From NCBI RefSeq assembly GCF_900103985.1, contig NZ_FNIE01000018.1, positions 1 to 64,000 on the forward strand: a stretch of DNA of 64,000 nt, read 5' to 3'. Made by a program: the position numbers and the translations under genes. The notes beneath the pieces were generated by a model that was given only the letters and a program-made list of their open reading frames with translations, was not told the origin of the DNA and ran no database searches. Position 1 is the first letter of the stretch. The number at the start of each line of letters is the position of its first letter. The stretch comes from Actinacidiphila guanduensis. Lineage in GTDB: Bacteria > Actinomycetota > Actinomycetes > Streptomycetales > Streptomycetaceae. Shown one piece after another: positions 8,224 through 20,823 of this stretch.

Positions 8224-10994
8224 GCCGAACCTCCGATCAGGGTCAGGAAGGCGTCCTCCAGCCGGCGGTGCGGGCCGACCTGCGCCACCGGGACGCCCAG
8301 GCGCACCAGTTCGGTCACCAGCGCGGCCGGCGTCATCCCGTCCAGCACCGCGAGCAGGCCGTCCTCCTCGCGGACGGCCGTCGCGACCCCGGGCAGCGCG
8401 GCCACCTTGTCCACCACGCCCTGCTCCATCTCGCCCTCCACGCCCACCAGTACGGTGTCCGCCGAGCCGACGATCTCGGCCACCGGGCCCGCCGTCACCA
8501 GCCGGCCGCGGTCCATCACCACCAGGTGCGTACAGCTCTGCTCGACCTCCGCGAGCAGGTGGCTGGAGACGATGACCGTCCGGCCGCCGGCCGCGTAGCG
8601 GATCAGCACCTCGCGCATCTCGCGGATCTGCGGCGGGTCCAGGCCGTTGGTCGGCTCGTCGAGGATCAGCAGGTCGGGCAGGCCCAGCATGGCCTGGGCG
8701 ATGGCCAGGCGCTGCCGCATGCCCTGCGAGTAGGTGCGCACCGCCCGCTGCAGCGCGTCGCCGAGTCCGGCGATCTCCAGCGCCTCGGCCAGGTGGGCGT
8801 CCTGCTCGGGCCGCCCGGTGGCCTGCCAGTACAGGTCCAGGTTCTGCCGCCCGGTCAGGTGCGGCAGGAAGCCGGCGCCCTCCACGAAGGCGCCCACCCG
8901 CGACAGCACCGGCGCACCCGGCCGGACCGCCTCGCCGAACACCCGGATCTCGCCGTCGTCGGGCCTGATCAGGCCCATCAGCATCCGCAGGGTGGTGGTC
9001 TTGCCGGCCCCGTTGGGCCCGAGCAGGCCCAGCACCTGGCCGGGCTCCACCCGGAAGGACAGGTCGCGCACGGCGTAGCGGTCGGCGGACTTCGCGTACC
9101 GCTTGCTCAGGCCGGTGATCTGCAGCGGCACCGCGGCGAGCGCCGGGTCGGCCGGCCGCGGCCGCACCCGACGGCGGCCGGTGAGCAGTAGCGCGACGGC
9201 CACCACGAGCGCGGCCGGCGGCAGCGCCCACACCCACCACGGCACCGAGGCCGCGTCCGCGTGCAGCGCGTGGTCGACCGGGACGGTGAGCCCCGGGCCG
9301 TCGAGGGCCACGGTGGAGACGGCGGGCGCGGCGGGGACCGCGTAGCCGAGGTCGGTGCTGGCCAGCGCCACGCCCATGCGGTGACCGGCGGCGAACTCGT
9401 GGTCGATCGCGGGCAGTCGGATGCGGACGGCGGTGCCGTGCGGGGAGCCGGCCACCCGGACGGGGGTGACCAGGCCGGAGGGCAGGGTGCGCTTGCCGTC
9501 CGGCCCGATGTCGTAGACCTTCGCGAACAGGACCGCCTCGGGTGCGCTGGTGGCGACCTTCACGGTGACGCCCGGCGAGCCCGTCACGGTGGTCGCCCTC
9601 GGCAGCGGGGCCGAGGTGAACAGGGCGGTCTGGCCGGGGAAGTCGGTGGCCAGGCCGGTGTCCGCGCCGAGTTGGGAGAGCTGGCTGAGCGAGCCGAGTC
9701 CCGGCACCGCGGAGATCGCCGGGGGCGCGCCGCCTGCCGGGCGGGTGACCTGCTGCGGCCGCCCGCCGAGCGCGATCCGCTCGCTGCCCGTGCCGTCGAG
9801 CCCGGGGTACACGCCGGCGCTCGCCCCTCGCAGCACGACGCTGCCGTCGGTGGAGTCGAGGCCGCCGGTGCGGGTGACGCGGAAGGCGGGGCCGGTGGCC
9901 GCGCCCGTGTCCTTCTTCAGGTAGTGGTCGAACCACGTGGTGACCCGGGCGTCGATCCGCTGGGGCTCGGTGTCGCCGCCGTCGTGGCCGCCCGCGATCC
10001 AGTCGACGTCCACAGGGGCGCCGTTGGCGCGGATCGCCTTCGCGGCGGCGTCGGCCTGGCCGAGGGTGAACAGGGAGTCGGTCTGGCCCTGCACGAGCAG
10101 GGTGGGCACGTCGATGCTGCGCGCCACGGCCTGAGGGCTGAGGGCGGCAAGGCGGGCTTCGGCGGCGGCGTCGGGCTTCCCCGCTTCGGCGACGCGGGTG
10201 TAGAGGGCGCACAGGGAGGGCTCGAAGCGGCCGCAGCCGGGGGCGGGTGCCCGGCTGCTCGGGGGTGCCTGTCCGTTGCCCGGCGGGGCGTTCCGGCCGG
10301 TGGCGGGGGCGGTCTGCCCGCCCGGGGACGGGGTGGCCGTAGCGCCGGCCGTGCCCGTGGTGTTCAGGGCCGTCTCCGGGGAGCCGGCGGAGAAGAGGAT
10401 GCCGGTCCACAACTTCTTGTAGACACCGTCGGGGAAGAGGGCGTCGGAGAGATTCCAGTAGCTCTCGCGGGGGGCGATGGCGTCGATGCGGTGGTCGTAG
10501 CCGGCCGCGAGCAGGGAGAGGCCGCCGCCGTAGGAGATGCCGGAGACGCCGACGCGGGGGTCGCCGGGGGCGTCGAGCTGCACGGCGGGCTGCTCGGCGA
10601 GCCAGTCCAGCAGGCGGCTGACGTCGGCGACCTCGCCGGTGCGGGAGTTGAGCCCGATCTGCCCGCCGGAGCGGCCGAAGCCGCGCGCGGACCAGGTCAG
10701 CACGGCGTACCCGTGCCGGGCCAGCGCCTCGGCCTGCGCCTTCACGTCCGCCTTGCTGCCACCGAAGCCGTGGGCGAGCAGGACGGCGGGGCGCCGCCGG
10801 GTGCCGCCGGTGGTGAAGTAGGAGGTGTCGAGCTTGACGCCGCCCGCGCCGGTGAGCATCGCGTCGCTCTCCCGTACGGCGGCTCCCCCGCCGCCCCCGC
10901 TCGCGCCGAGCGCCACTCCCCCGCCCACCGCCACCACGGCGAGCGCCCCCACCGCCGCGACCCATTTCCGCCCGCGCGGCCACCGAAATCGCAT
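8220..10994 (-). CDS. Alpha/beta hydrolase (S15/CocE-like) fused to an ABC transporter ATPase
   Basis: A 924-residue two-part protein. Residues 10-32 are a hydrophobic signal or anchor segment. Residues about 45-580 form an alpha/beta hydrolase of the X-Pro dipeptidyl-peptidase/CocE type: HGFGGSK, the nucleophile Ser154 in SGISYGG, and a jelly-roll-like C-terminal half. A second hydrophobic segment (WWVWALPPAALVVAVALLL, about 585-605) is followed by a basic stretch, then a complete ABC ATPase: Walker A GPNGAGKTT near 658, signature YSQGMRQRLA near 756, Walker B LLILDEPTNGLD near 776, and the switch His in SSHLLAEVE. The topology implies an extracytoplasmic hydrolase tethered to a cytoplasmic ATPase. 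The permease gene overlaps the 3' end. The shape is recurrent in actinomycetes, but I know of no established function. Confidence 0.88.
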   Translation of the reverse strand: MRFRWPRGRKWVAAVGALAVVAVGGGVALGASGGGGGAAVRESDAMLTGAGGVKLDTSYFTTGGTRRRPAVLLAHGFGGSKADVKAQAEALARHGYAVLTWSARGFGRSGGQIGLNSRTGEVADVSRLLDWLAEQPAVQLDAPGDPRVGVSGISYGGGLSLLAAGYDHRIDAIAPRESYWNLSDALFPDGVYKKLWTGILFSAGSPETALNTTGTAGATATPSPGGQTAPATGRNAPPGNGQAPPSSRAPAPGCGRFEPSLCALYTRVAEAGKPDAAAEARLAALSPQAVARSIDVPTLLVQGQTDSLFTLGQADAAAKAIRANGAPVDVDWIAGGHDGGDTEPQRIDARVTTWFDHYLKKDTGAATGPAFRVTRTGGLDSTDGSVVLRGASAGVYPGLDGTGSERIALGGRPQQVTRPAGGAPPAISAVPGLGSLSQLSQLGADTGLATDFPGQTALFTSAPLPRATTVTGSPGVTVKVATSAPEAVLFAKVYDIGPDGKRTLPSGLVTPVRVAGSPHGTAVRIRLPAIDHEFAAGHRMGVALASTDLGYAVPAAPAVSTVALDGPGLTVPVDHALHADAASVPWWVWALPPAALVVAVALLLTGRRRVRPRPADPALAAVPLQITGLSKRYAKSADRYAVRDLSFRVEPGQVLGLLGPNGAGKTTTLRMLMGLIRPDDGEIRVFGEAVRPGAPVLSRVGAFVEGAGFLPHLTGRQNLDLYWQATGRPEQDAHLAEALEIAGLGDALQRAVRTYSQGMRQRLAIAQAMLGLPDLLILDEPTNGLDPPQIREMREVLIRYAAGGRTVIVSSHLLAEVEQSCTHLVVMDRGRLVTAGPVAEIVGSADTVLVGVEGEMEQGVVDKVAALPGVATAVREEDGLLAVLDGMTPAALVTELVRLGVPVAQVGPHRRLEDAFLTLIGGSA

Positions 10995-11191
10995 CCCCCG
11001 ATCCTAGGTCGCCACCCGCGCGACAACGGGCGCCGGGCCGGTGGGGGGCGGTTTTCCCCGGCTTTTCCCAGGGTTCGAGGGCGTGGGGGCGACTGGGTCA
11101 GGCACCGGGGGCCTGGTGCCGCGGCCGGTACAGGGTGATCGGTCGCCTGTGGCGGTTCGGGGGTGACGGTGGGGGGCGGTACGGTCCTGGG

Positions 11192-11845
11192 GTGGGGACT
11201 TTGACGGCTGCGCAGCGCAGGGCCGTGGTCGAGTCGGAGCCCGGGACGGGGCGGCTGGCCGCGCGGCCGCAGGTGTGCGCGGCGCTGGTGGCGGCCGGGG
11301 TCGCCGTACGGCACGGGCGGGCCGGGCACCATGGCTTCTACCTGAACCGCGAGGGGCTGGCGCTGCGGGCGGAGCTGATGCGGGCGGCCGAGCAGCGGAC
11401 GCCGGAGCCGCAGGGACCCGCGGAGCCCACGGAACCCGCCGCGGGCGGTTTCGTGGCGGACGACGGTTCCGGGGCGGTCCCCGCCTCGCCGCGCCGTGCG
11501 GCCGAGGTGGCGGCCGCGTGGGAGGGGCTGCTGCAGATCAGGTCCGTACTGGGCGCGGGGGCCGCGGAGGTGCCCGCGCCGTGGGAACGCGAACGCGCGG
11601 TCCACGCGGTGGCGCTGGCGCTCGAAGCAGCGGGGGTGCCACCGGCCCGCCCGGACTCCCCCGGCTACCAGGTCGCCCCGTCCCAGGACCCCGCCCTCCC
11701 CCGTATCACCTGGACATCCCCGTCGCAGGCCCCGCAGGCCCTTGCCCGGATCGCCTCGCTCCTCCCCTCTTCGGGCTGGCAGCCCACCCTCCACCGCACC
11801 CGCACCGCAACCCCGTACCTCCTCGCGTCCCCCCGCCGGGCCTGA
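11192..11845 (+). CDS. Conserved hypothetical protein of streptomycetes
   Basis: A 217-residue soluble protein with no motif I recognise. GTG 11192 is chosen because the protein then starts VGTLTAAQRRAVVESE, which resembles a helix-turn-helix-like start. An earlier GTG at 11135 also lacks a ribosome site. The middle is Pro/Ala/Glu-rich. The C-terminal half carries a conserved-looking AAAWEGLLQIR...PWERERAVHAVALALEAAG block and ends in LLASPRRA. It is transcribed divergently from the hydrolase-ABC gene. No function is proposed. Confidence 0.7.
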   Translation: MGTLTAAQRRAVVESEPGTGRLAARPQVCAALVAAGVAVRHGRAGHHGFYLNREGLALRAELMRAAEQRTPEPQGPAEPTEPAAGGFVADDGSGAVPASPRRAAEVAAAWEGLLQIRSVLGAGAAEVPAPWERERAVHAVALALEAAGVPPARPDSPGYQVAPSQDPALPRITWTSPSQAPQALARIASLLPSSGWQPTLHRTRTATPYLLASPRRA

Positions 11846-12047
11846 GTGGGTTCTTGCGCAAGGAACCGCCCGAAACGGGCGCCCCGGTCCGCCCCGGACC
11901 ACCCGCCGGCACATGGCTCGGCGCGCGGCTCCCCTCGCACCCGCACGCCTTGTGTCCGCGGGTCTGCCGTCGCACAAGGGGTCGCGGCCGTCGTGGGAGG
12001 GGGAACCGGCCGGTCAGGGGCGGCGGGGCCGGGATAGAGTCGCATGC

Positions 12048-13049
12048 ATGGAATATCGCCACCTCGGCCGCAGCGGCCTCTTCATCAGCGAAATCGCCTA
12101 CGGCAACTGGCTCACGCACGGCTCCCAGGTGGAGGAGGACGCCGCCACGGCGTGCGTGCGGGCGGCGCTGGACGCCGGGATCACCACCTTCGACACCGCC
12201 GACGTGTACGCGCAGACCCGCGCCGAGTCGGTGCTCGGCCGCGCGCTGAAGGGCGAGCGCCGCGAGGGCCTGGAGATCCTGACGAAGGTCTTCTGGCCCA
12301 CCGGCCCCGGCAACAACGACCGTGGCCTGTCCCGCAAGCACATCCACGAGTCGATCGCCAACTCGCTGCGCCGCCTGCAGACCGACTACGTCGACGTCTA
12401 CCAGGCGCACCGCTTCGACGTCTCGACCCCGCTGGAGGAGACGATGGAGGCGTTCGCCGACGTCGTGCACTCCGGCAAGGCGCTCTACATAGGCGTCTCG
12501 GAGTGGACCTCGGACCAGATCCGCCGCGGCCACGCGCTCGCCCGCGAGCTGCACATCCCGTTCGTCTCCAACCAGCCGCAGTACAGCGCGCTGTGGCGGA
12601 TCATCGAGGGCGAGGTCGTCCCCACCAGCGAGGAACTCGGCATCGGCCAGGTCGTGTTCTCGCCCATCGCGCAGGGCGTGCTGACCGGCAAGTACAAGCC
12701 GGGACAGCAGCCGCCGGCGGGCTCGCGCGCCACCGACGACAAGGGCGGCGCCGACATGATCAGCCGCTGGATGCGCGACGAGGTGCTGGAGCGCGTGCAG
12801 TTGCTGGAGCCGCTGGCCGCGGAGGCGGGCCTGTCGCTGGCCCAGCTCGCCGTCGCCTGGGTGCTGCAGAACCCGAACGTGTCGGCCGCGATCGTCGGCG
12901 CCTCCCGCCCGGAGCAGGTCGCGGAGAACGCCAAGGCCGCGGGCGTCAAGCTCGACGCGGACCTGCTGGCGAAGATCGAGGAGATCCTGGAGCCGGTCGC
13001 GGTCACCAGCCCGCTGCGGGTGCACGAGAACGTGCCCGCCAAGCGCTGA
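12048..13049 (+). CDS. Aldo/keto reductase of the KCNAB (potassium-channel beta-subunit-like) family
   Basis: A 333-residue NADPH-dependent oxidoreductase. It starts at the ATG in GCATGCATGGAA, giving the typical MEYRHLGRSGL N-terminus. Catalytic-tetrad segments are present: FDTADVY (Asp, Tyr), ILTKVF (Lys) and YQAHRFD (His). The SNQPQYSALWR and GASRPEQVAENAKA segments are the cofactor-binding signatures of this subfamily. Length is normal and the substrate is unknown. A 14-bp perfect hairpin closes the gene, indicating a single-gene transcript. Confidence 0.92.
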   Translation: MEYRHLGRSGLFISEIAYGNWLTHGSQVEEDAATACVRAALDAGITTFDTADVYAQTRAESVLGRALKGERREGLEILTKVFWPTGPGNNDRGLSRKHIHESIANSLRRLQTDYVDVYQAHRFDVSTPLEETMEAFADVVHSGKALYIGVSEWTSDQIRRGHALARELHIPFVSNQPQYSALWRIIEGEVVPTSEELGIGQVVFSPIAQGVLTGKYKPGQQPPAGSRATDDKGGADMISRWMRDEVLERVQLLEPLAAEAGLSLAQLAVAWVLQNPNVSAAIVGASRPEQVAENAKAAGVKLDADLLAKIEEILEPVAVTSPLRVHENVPAKR

Positions 13050-13064
13050 CCTGCGGTTCTCTTC

Positions 13065-13109
13065 CACGGCGGCCGTACGCCGGGCTCGGACCCGGGTACG
13101 GCCGCCGTG
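13065..13109 (+). terminator. Terminator after the aldo/keto reductase gene
   Basis: CACGGCGGCCGTAC (13065-13078) pairs perfectly with GTACGGCCGCCGTG (13096-13109) around a 17-nt loop. There is no T-tract, as is common for high-GC actinobacterial terminators. The following bases to 13321 show nothing else recognisable. Confidence 0.75.
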
Positions 13110-13321
13110 TCGTCGGCGGACCCGGGTAGACTGACGACAGCCCTGTAGACAGTGGGGCGGCGGCCGGGACGTACCGTGGAGACGAGGGTCCGCGGACCCG
13201 GCGGACCAGCAGGACGCGGTCGCACGCGGCCCAGGCAGGCGGCGGGCGGCCCGCACGGACACCGCACCGGCGGCCCGGCTCCCCGCCCGGCCCGGCCGGG
13301 GAAAGGCACCGACTCCACGCG

Positions 13322-16737
<3,416 letters not shown>

Positions 16738-16848
16738 TGTGACGGTACGTCCGGTTGGCGGGAAGAGCGTCACCCGCAGGCGCGGCCCGCTCACCGTGAT
16801 GGGCGGCGTCACCGCGCCACCGGCCCGGTGCGTTCTTACGGTGAGCAC

Positions 16849-18189
16849 ATGAACGCCTACCGCCGGTTCCGCCGCCCGCCGCTGCCGCACCCGCTCCCCA
16901 CCGCCAGGCAGCAGGCGGCCGCGCTCGCCACCGCCTGCTGCCTGGCGGCGCTGGCCGCCGGGCCCGCGCTGGCCGGCGAGAACAGCGGAACCGGCGGTAC
17001 GGGCGGGTCCGCCCGGCAGGCCACCTCCGCGGCTTCCTCGGCGGACCGGTCCGACGCCGCCCGGGCCGGCAGCGCCACGGCCCTGCTGTCCGAGCCCGGC
17101 GTGCACGTCGCGCCGCGGGCCGGGGCGCCCGCGTTGCCCTCGGGGCTGTCGGCGCTGTCGTGGACGGTGAGCGACGCCCGCACCGGCGAGGTGCTGGCGG
17201 CGAAGGACGCGCACCGCAAGCTCCCCCCGGCCTCCACGCTGAAGACGCTCTTCGCCGACACGGTGATGCCGCGCTTCCCGGCGACCCTCAAGCACAAGGT
17301 CACCCAGGCCGACCTGGCGGGGCTGGGCGAGGGCAGCAGCCTGGTCGGGGTGCAGCCCGGGCAGACCTACACGGTGGCGGACCTGTGGCGCGGGGTCTTC
17401 CTCGCCTCGGGCAACGACGCGGTGCACGTGCTGGCGAACATGAACGGCTCGGTGGCCAACACGGTCGCCCAGATGCAGGCCAAGGCACGGATGCTGGGCG
17501 CGAACGACACCCACGTCGTCACCCCCGACGGGTACGACGAGCCCGGCCAGGTCTCCTCCGCGTACGACCTGGCCGTCTTCGCCCGGGCCGGCCTCGACAA
17601 CCCGGACTTCGCCGGCTACGCGGCCACCAAGGACTCGCAGTTCCCCGGCGGCTACGACGACCACGGCACCTATGTCGCCTCCTTCGGCATCGAGAACACC
17701 AACCGGCTGCTCACCGGCGAGAAGGGCGTCACCGCCTACCCGGGCCTGATCGGCGTGAAGAACGGCTACACGACGAACGCGGGCAACACGCTGGTGGCGG
17801 CGGCCCGCCGGGACGGCCGGACGATCATCGTCTCGGTGATGAACCCGCAGTCGGGCGTCTACAACGCGGTCTACACCGAGGCCACCAAGCTGCTCGACTG
17901 GGGCTTCGCCGCCGCCGACCACACCTCGGCGGTCGGCACCCTCAACGCGGCCGCCCCCGACCGGCCGGCCGACGCCGGGGTGGCCCCGGCCGGGCAGTCC
18001 ACGTCCTCGGCGTCGGCCGCCGATCCCGGCGCGCCCCGCGAGGAGCCGGCCGGCCCGGTCTCGGCGCACTCCGACACCGCCTCCACGACCGCGTGGTACA
18101 TCGGCGGGGCGCTGGTGCTGGTCGCGGCGGTGTGCGTGGTGCTGCTGCGGCGGCGCGGCATCAAAGGCCACGATTCCGCGGAGAGTTGA
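16849..18189 (+). CDS. Membrane-anchored D-alanyl-D-alanine carboxypeptidase (S11, low-molecular-weight PBP)
   Basis: A 446-residue penicillin-binding protein trimming the terminal D-Ala of peptidoglycan stem peptides. The start is the ATG at 16849, with a weak GTGAG upstream. An N-terminal Ala/Cys-rich hydrophobic stretch (about 22-42) is the signal. Active-site motifs are STLK (Ser129-Lys132), SGND, and VKNGYTTNAG in place of the usual KTG; the KNG variant is common in this actinobacterial group. The C-terminus has a Pro/Ala-rich spacer, one transmembrane helix (WYIGGALVLVAAVCVVLL) and a basic tail, a DacC-like anchor. It sits with other wall enzymes but shows no operon link. Confidence 0.9.
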   Translation: MNAYRRFRRPPLPHPLPTARQQAAALATACCLAALAAGPALAGENSGTGGTGGSARQATSAASSADRSDAARAGSATALLSEPGVHVAPRAGAPALPSGLSALSWTVSDARTGEVLAAKDAHRKLPPASTLKTLFADTVMPRFPATLKHKVTQADLAGLGEGSSLVGVQPGQTYTVADLWRGVFLASGNDAVHVLANMNGSVANTVAQMQAKARMLGANDTHVVTPDGYDEPGQVSSAYDLAVFARAGLDNPDFAGYAATKDSQFPGGYDDHGTYVASFGIENTNRLLTGEKGVTAYPGLIGVKNGYTTNAGNTLVAAARRDGRTIIVSVMNPQSGVYNAVYTEATKLLDWGFAAADHTSAVGTLNAAAPDRPADAGVAPAGQSTSSASAADPGAPREEPAGPVSAHSDTASTTAWYIGGALVLVAAVCVVLLRRRGIKGHDSAES

Positions 18190-18422
18190 GGGTGCCAGGC
18201 GGCTGACTGACGGAGCGTCGGTGCGCGGGGGCCGCGGACGGCGGCGGACGGTTTCCCGGCTGCCCGCGGACGGGTCCCGCGCCACCCGCGCGAGCGCGAC
18301 GAACCGGTACGGAATCCCCTGGCCAAGGGGTACGCTCGGGTGATCGGCGGTTCGGCCGGGGCCTTGGGGGGCGCGCACCGGGACCGCCGCTGCGTCGTGC
18401 CGCCGAGGGGGAGCTTCACCGC

Positions 18423-20531
18423 ATGAGCCGTCGTTCGACCGGTCTGGTCTCCACGTGGGCCGAGATCCAGCGCCAGCAGCAGCGGCAGGCCGAGGCGCAG
18501 CACCGGGCGAGGCTCCGCCAGCAGCGCGACGCCGAGCGGCAGCAGCGGGCCGCGGAGCAGGCGCTGGCCCGCTCGCAGCGCGAGCAGCGGGCCGCCTACC
18601 GGCACCGCCGCGAGGAGGACGCCCGCCGGGCGACCGACGAACTGGAGCGCCGGTTCACGGAGTTGACGGGGCTGCTGCAGGCCGGCTGCCGGGCCCCGGT
18701 GTTCACGCCCGCCGCCCTGGCCCTGCCCGAGCAGGTCGAGCCCTTCGCGCCCGGCCCGCTCGCGACCCCGGTACCGATGCCGGAGCTGCGGGACTACCTC
18801 CCGGCGCAGCGCCAGGGCTGGGGACTGGGCGGCGGCCGCGACCAGCGGGCCGCCCGCGAGGCATACGAGCACGACCTGCGGGCCGCACAGGCCGCGGAGG
18901 CCCAGCGCCAGGCCCAGTTGGCCGACTACAGCCGCCGGTACCGCAGTTGGGCCGACCAGCGGCTGGCCGAGATACGCCGGCACAACGCGAGCGTGCAGGA
19001 GTCGCTGGCCCGGCTGCGGCGCGGCGAGCCGGACGCCATCGAGGACTACCTGACCGGCGCGCTGTACGCCTCGCAAGCGTTCCCCGAGGGCCTGCCACGC
19101 CAGGTGGCGGCCACCTTCGAGGCGCCCGAGCGGCGGCTGGTGCTCAACTGGGAGCTGCCGTCCTTCGCGGTGGTGCCCGAGGCGGCGATGGTGCGCTACA
19201 TGCCCGGCGCCGACCGGGACAAGGAGGTGGCGCGGCCGGTCGCCGAGCGGCGCGCGGCCTACCGGGACGTGCTCGCCCAGGTCATGCTGCTGGTGCTGCG
19301 CGAGGTGTTCGGCGCCGACAGCTTCGGCCTGCTGGAGTCGGTGGCGCTCAACGGCTTCGTGGACGACACCGACCCGGCCACCGGGCACCGCACGCCGGTG
19401 TTCCTGGCCACCGTGCTCGCCTCCCGCGCCGACTTCACGGCCGTCAACCTCGCCCAGGTCAACGCGGTGGACTGCCTGGTGGACGGGCTCGGCGGGCAGC
19501 TGTCGCCGCGCCCGGACCGGCGGGCCGCGGTGCCGCCGGCGCGGGTGCCGGGCCAGGCCGGGCGCGAGGCGGTCACGCACGGCGGCGGCGAGGAGCCGGA
19601 CCTGCTGACGATGGACCCGCTGGAGTTCGAGGAGCTGGTCGCCGAGCTGTTCCGGGCCATGGGCATGCACGCGGTCACCACGGTGCGCTCCGGCGACGGC
19701 GGGGTGGACGTGGACGCGCTCGACCCGGACCCGATCCGCGGCGGCAAGATCGTGGTGCAGGTCAAGCGGTACCGCAACACGGTCGCGCCCACCGCGGTGC
19801 GCGACCTGTACGGCACCGTGCAGGACCAGGGCGCCAACAAGGGCGTGCTGATCACGACTTCGGGGTTCGGCCCGACCTCGCACGCCTTCGCCAACGGCAA
19901 GCCGCTGACGCTGGTCTCGGGCACCGACCTGGTGGAACTGCTCCACCAGCACGGCCTGGCCGGGCGGTTGGGCGGCGGGCCGGCGGCCGAGGCGAACTCC
20001 CCCGCGGGCCGGGCGGGTTCGGCGCTGGACGAGGACGCCGACGACGTGAGCGTGCTCGGCATGCGGTGGTCGGGGCCGGTCGCCCTGGACGTGTGCGCGC
20101 TGGTCTGCCGCGGGTCGCGGGTACTCGGCGACGACCACTTCGTCTTCTACAACAACCCCGCCACGCCCGACGGGACGGTCCGGATGATGCCGGGGGTCGG
20201 CGGCGACAAGGCCGCGATCTGGGTCGCCTTCGACCGGCTGCCGGCGGCCGCCGACCGGGTGGTGCTGGTCGCCGCCGTCGACCCCCAGGTGAACCCGGAC
20301 GACGACCTGACCGGCTTCACCGACGCCTGCATCCGGCTCACCGACCCCAGCGGCAGCGAGGCCGACCGGCTCGACGTCTCCGACGGCCGCCCCGGCGAGA
20401 CCGCCCTGGTCCTGGGCTCCTTCCGGCGCCGTGCGGGCGGCGACTGGGACTTCGTCCCCGGCGGCAAGGGGTACGAGGGGGCGGGCGGTTTGGTCGAGCT
20501 CGTGCAGGAGTACGGCATCGAGGTGGAATAG
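18423..20531 (+). CDS. Coiled coil / Mrr-type restriction endonuclease / TerD fusion protein
   Basis: A 702-residue cytoplasmic protein starting at ATG 18423 behind GAGGGGGAG. Residues about 12-75 are a Gln/Arg/Glu-rich coiled coil, with a second predicted coil near 155-195. Around residues 394-510 lies an Mrr_cat (PD-D/ExK-type) nuclease: MDPLEFEELVAELFRAMG, then GDGGVDVDALD (metal Asp) and IVVQVKRY (QxK), then GANKGVLITTSGF. Residues about 535-702 form a TerD-like domain (SGPVALDVCALVCRGSRVL, FVFYNNPATPDGTV, FDRLPAAADRVVLVAAV), a calcium-binding fold of tellurite and phage-stress systems. All catalytic residues look intact. Mrr-Ter associations have been proposed to form a DNA-processing stress or defence system. 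Target and trigger are unknown. Confidence 0.85.
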   Translation: MSRRSTGLVSTWAEIQRQQQRQAEAQHRARLRQQRDAERQQRAAEQALARSQREQRAAYRHRREEDARRATDELERRFTELTGLLQAGCRAPVFTPAALALPEQVEPFAPGPLATPVPMPELRDYLPAQRQGWGLGGGRDQRAAREAYEHDLRAAQAAEAQRQAQLADYSRRYRSWADQRLAEIRRHNASVQESLARLRRGEPDAIEDYLTGALYASQAFPEGLPRQVAATFEAPERRLVLNWELPSFAVVPEAAMVRYMPGADRDKEVARPVAERRAAYRDVLAQVMLLVLREVFGADSFGLLESVALNGFVDDTDPATGHRTPVFLATVLASRADFTAVNLAQVNAVDCLVDGLGGQLSPRPDRRAAVPPARVPGQAGREAVTHGGGEEPDLLTMDPLEFEELVAELFRAMGMHAVTTVRSGDGGVDVDALDPDPIRGGKIVVQVKRYRNTVAPTAVRDLYGTVQDQGANKGVLITTSGFGPTSHAFANGKPLTLVSGTDLVELLHQHGLAGRLGGGPAAEANSPAGRAGSALDEDADDVSVLGMRWSGPVALDVCALVCRGSRVLGDDHFVFYNNPATPDGTVRMMPGVGGDKAAIWVAFDRLPAAADRVVLVAAVDPQVNPDDDLTGFTDACIRLTDPSGSEADRLDVSDGRPGETALVLGSFRRRAGGDWDFVPGGKGYEGAGGLVELVQEYGIEVE

Positions 20532-20549
20532 CCCGGGCGACGCTCGTGC

Positions 20550-20823
20550 TACACTAAGTGTGGGGACACAGAGTCCGCGTTTTTTCATCCGACGCCTGTC
20601 CCGATCTTTCTCAGGGGTTCGACCCCTTCCCTTCCGGCGGCTGACGGCCCGGAATCCCGGGTCTCCGCGAACGGCACACCTGTGGTTTCCCCGAGTGCCG
20701 CTTGTCCCGCCGTATGTCCGCGGTCCGTGGAGCGTGACCTTTCCGCTCGCGCCGCATCCCCCGCAACGCACCTTCCGGCGGCGCACCGCGCCGCACCGTA
20801 CGTCCGCGAAAGGACGACCATCC
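20550..20823 (+). promoter_or_regulatory. Promoter and about 260-nt leader of the Rho-paralogue gene
   Basis: An extended -10 element TGCTACACT (hexamer TACACT, 20550-20555) sits just after the Mrr/TerD stop, with no clear -35. It overlaps the small inverted repeat ACACTAAGTGT. Shortly downstream a short stem (GGAC...GTCC) is followed by a run of six T at about 20581-20586, resembling a weak intrinsic terminator or attenuator. The rest of the leader contains GGGGTTCGACCCC (20614 region) and several C-rich inverted repeats. The ribosome site GAAAGGA precedes the ATG at 20824. Confidence 0.45.

Noticed and set aside
20610-20630. GGGGTTCGACCCC resembling a tRNA T-arm
   Set aside because: No matching anticodon arm, D-arm or acceptor stem at the right distances on either strand.
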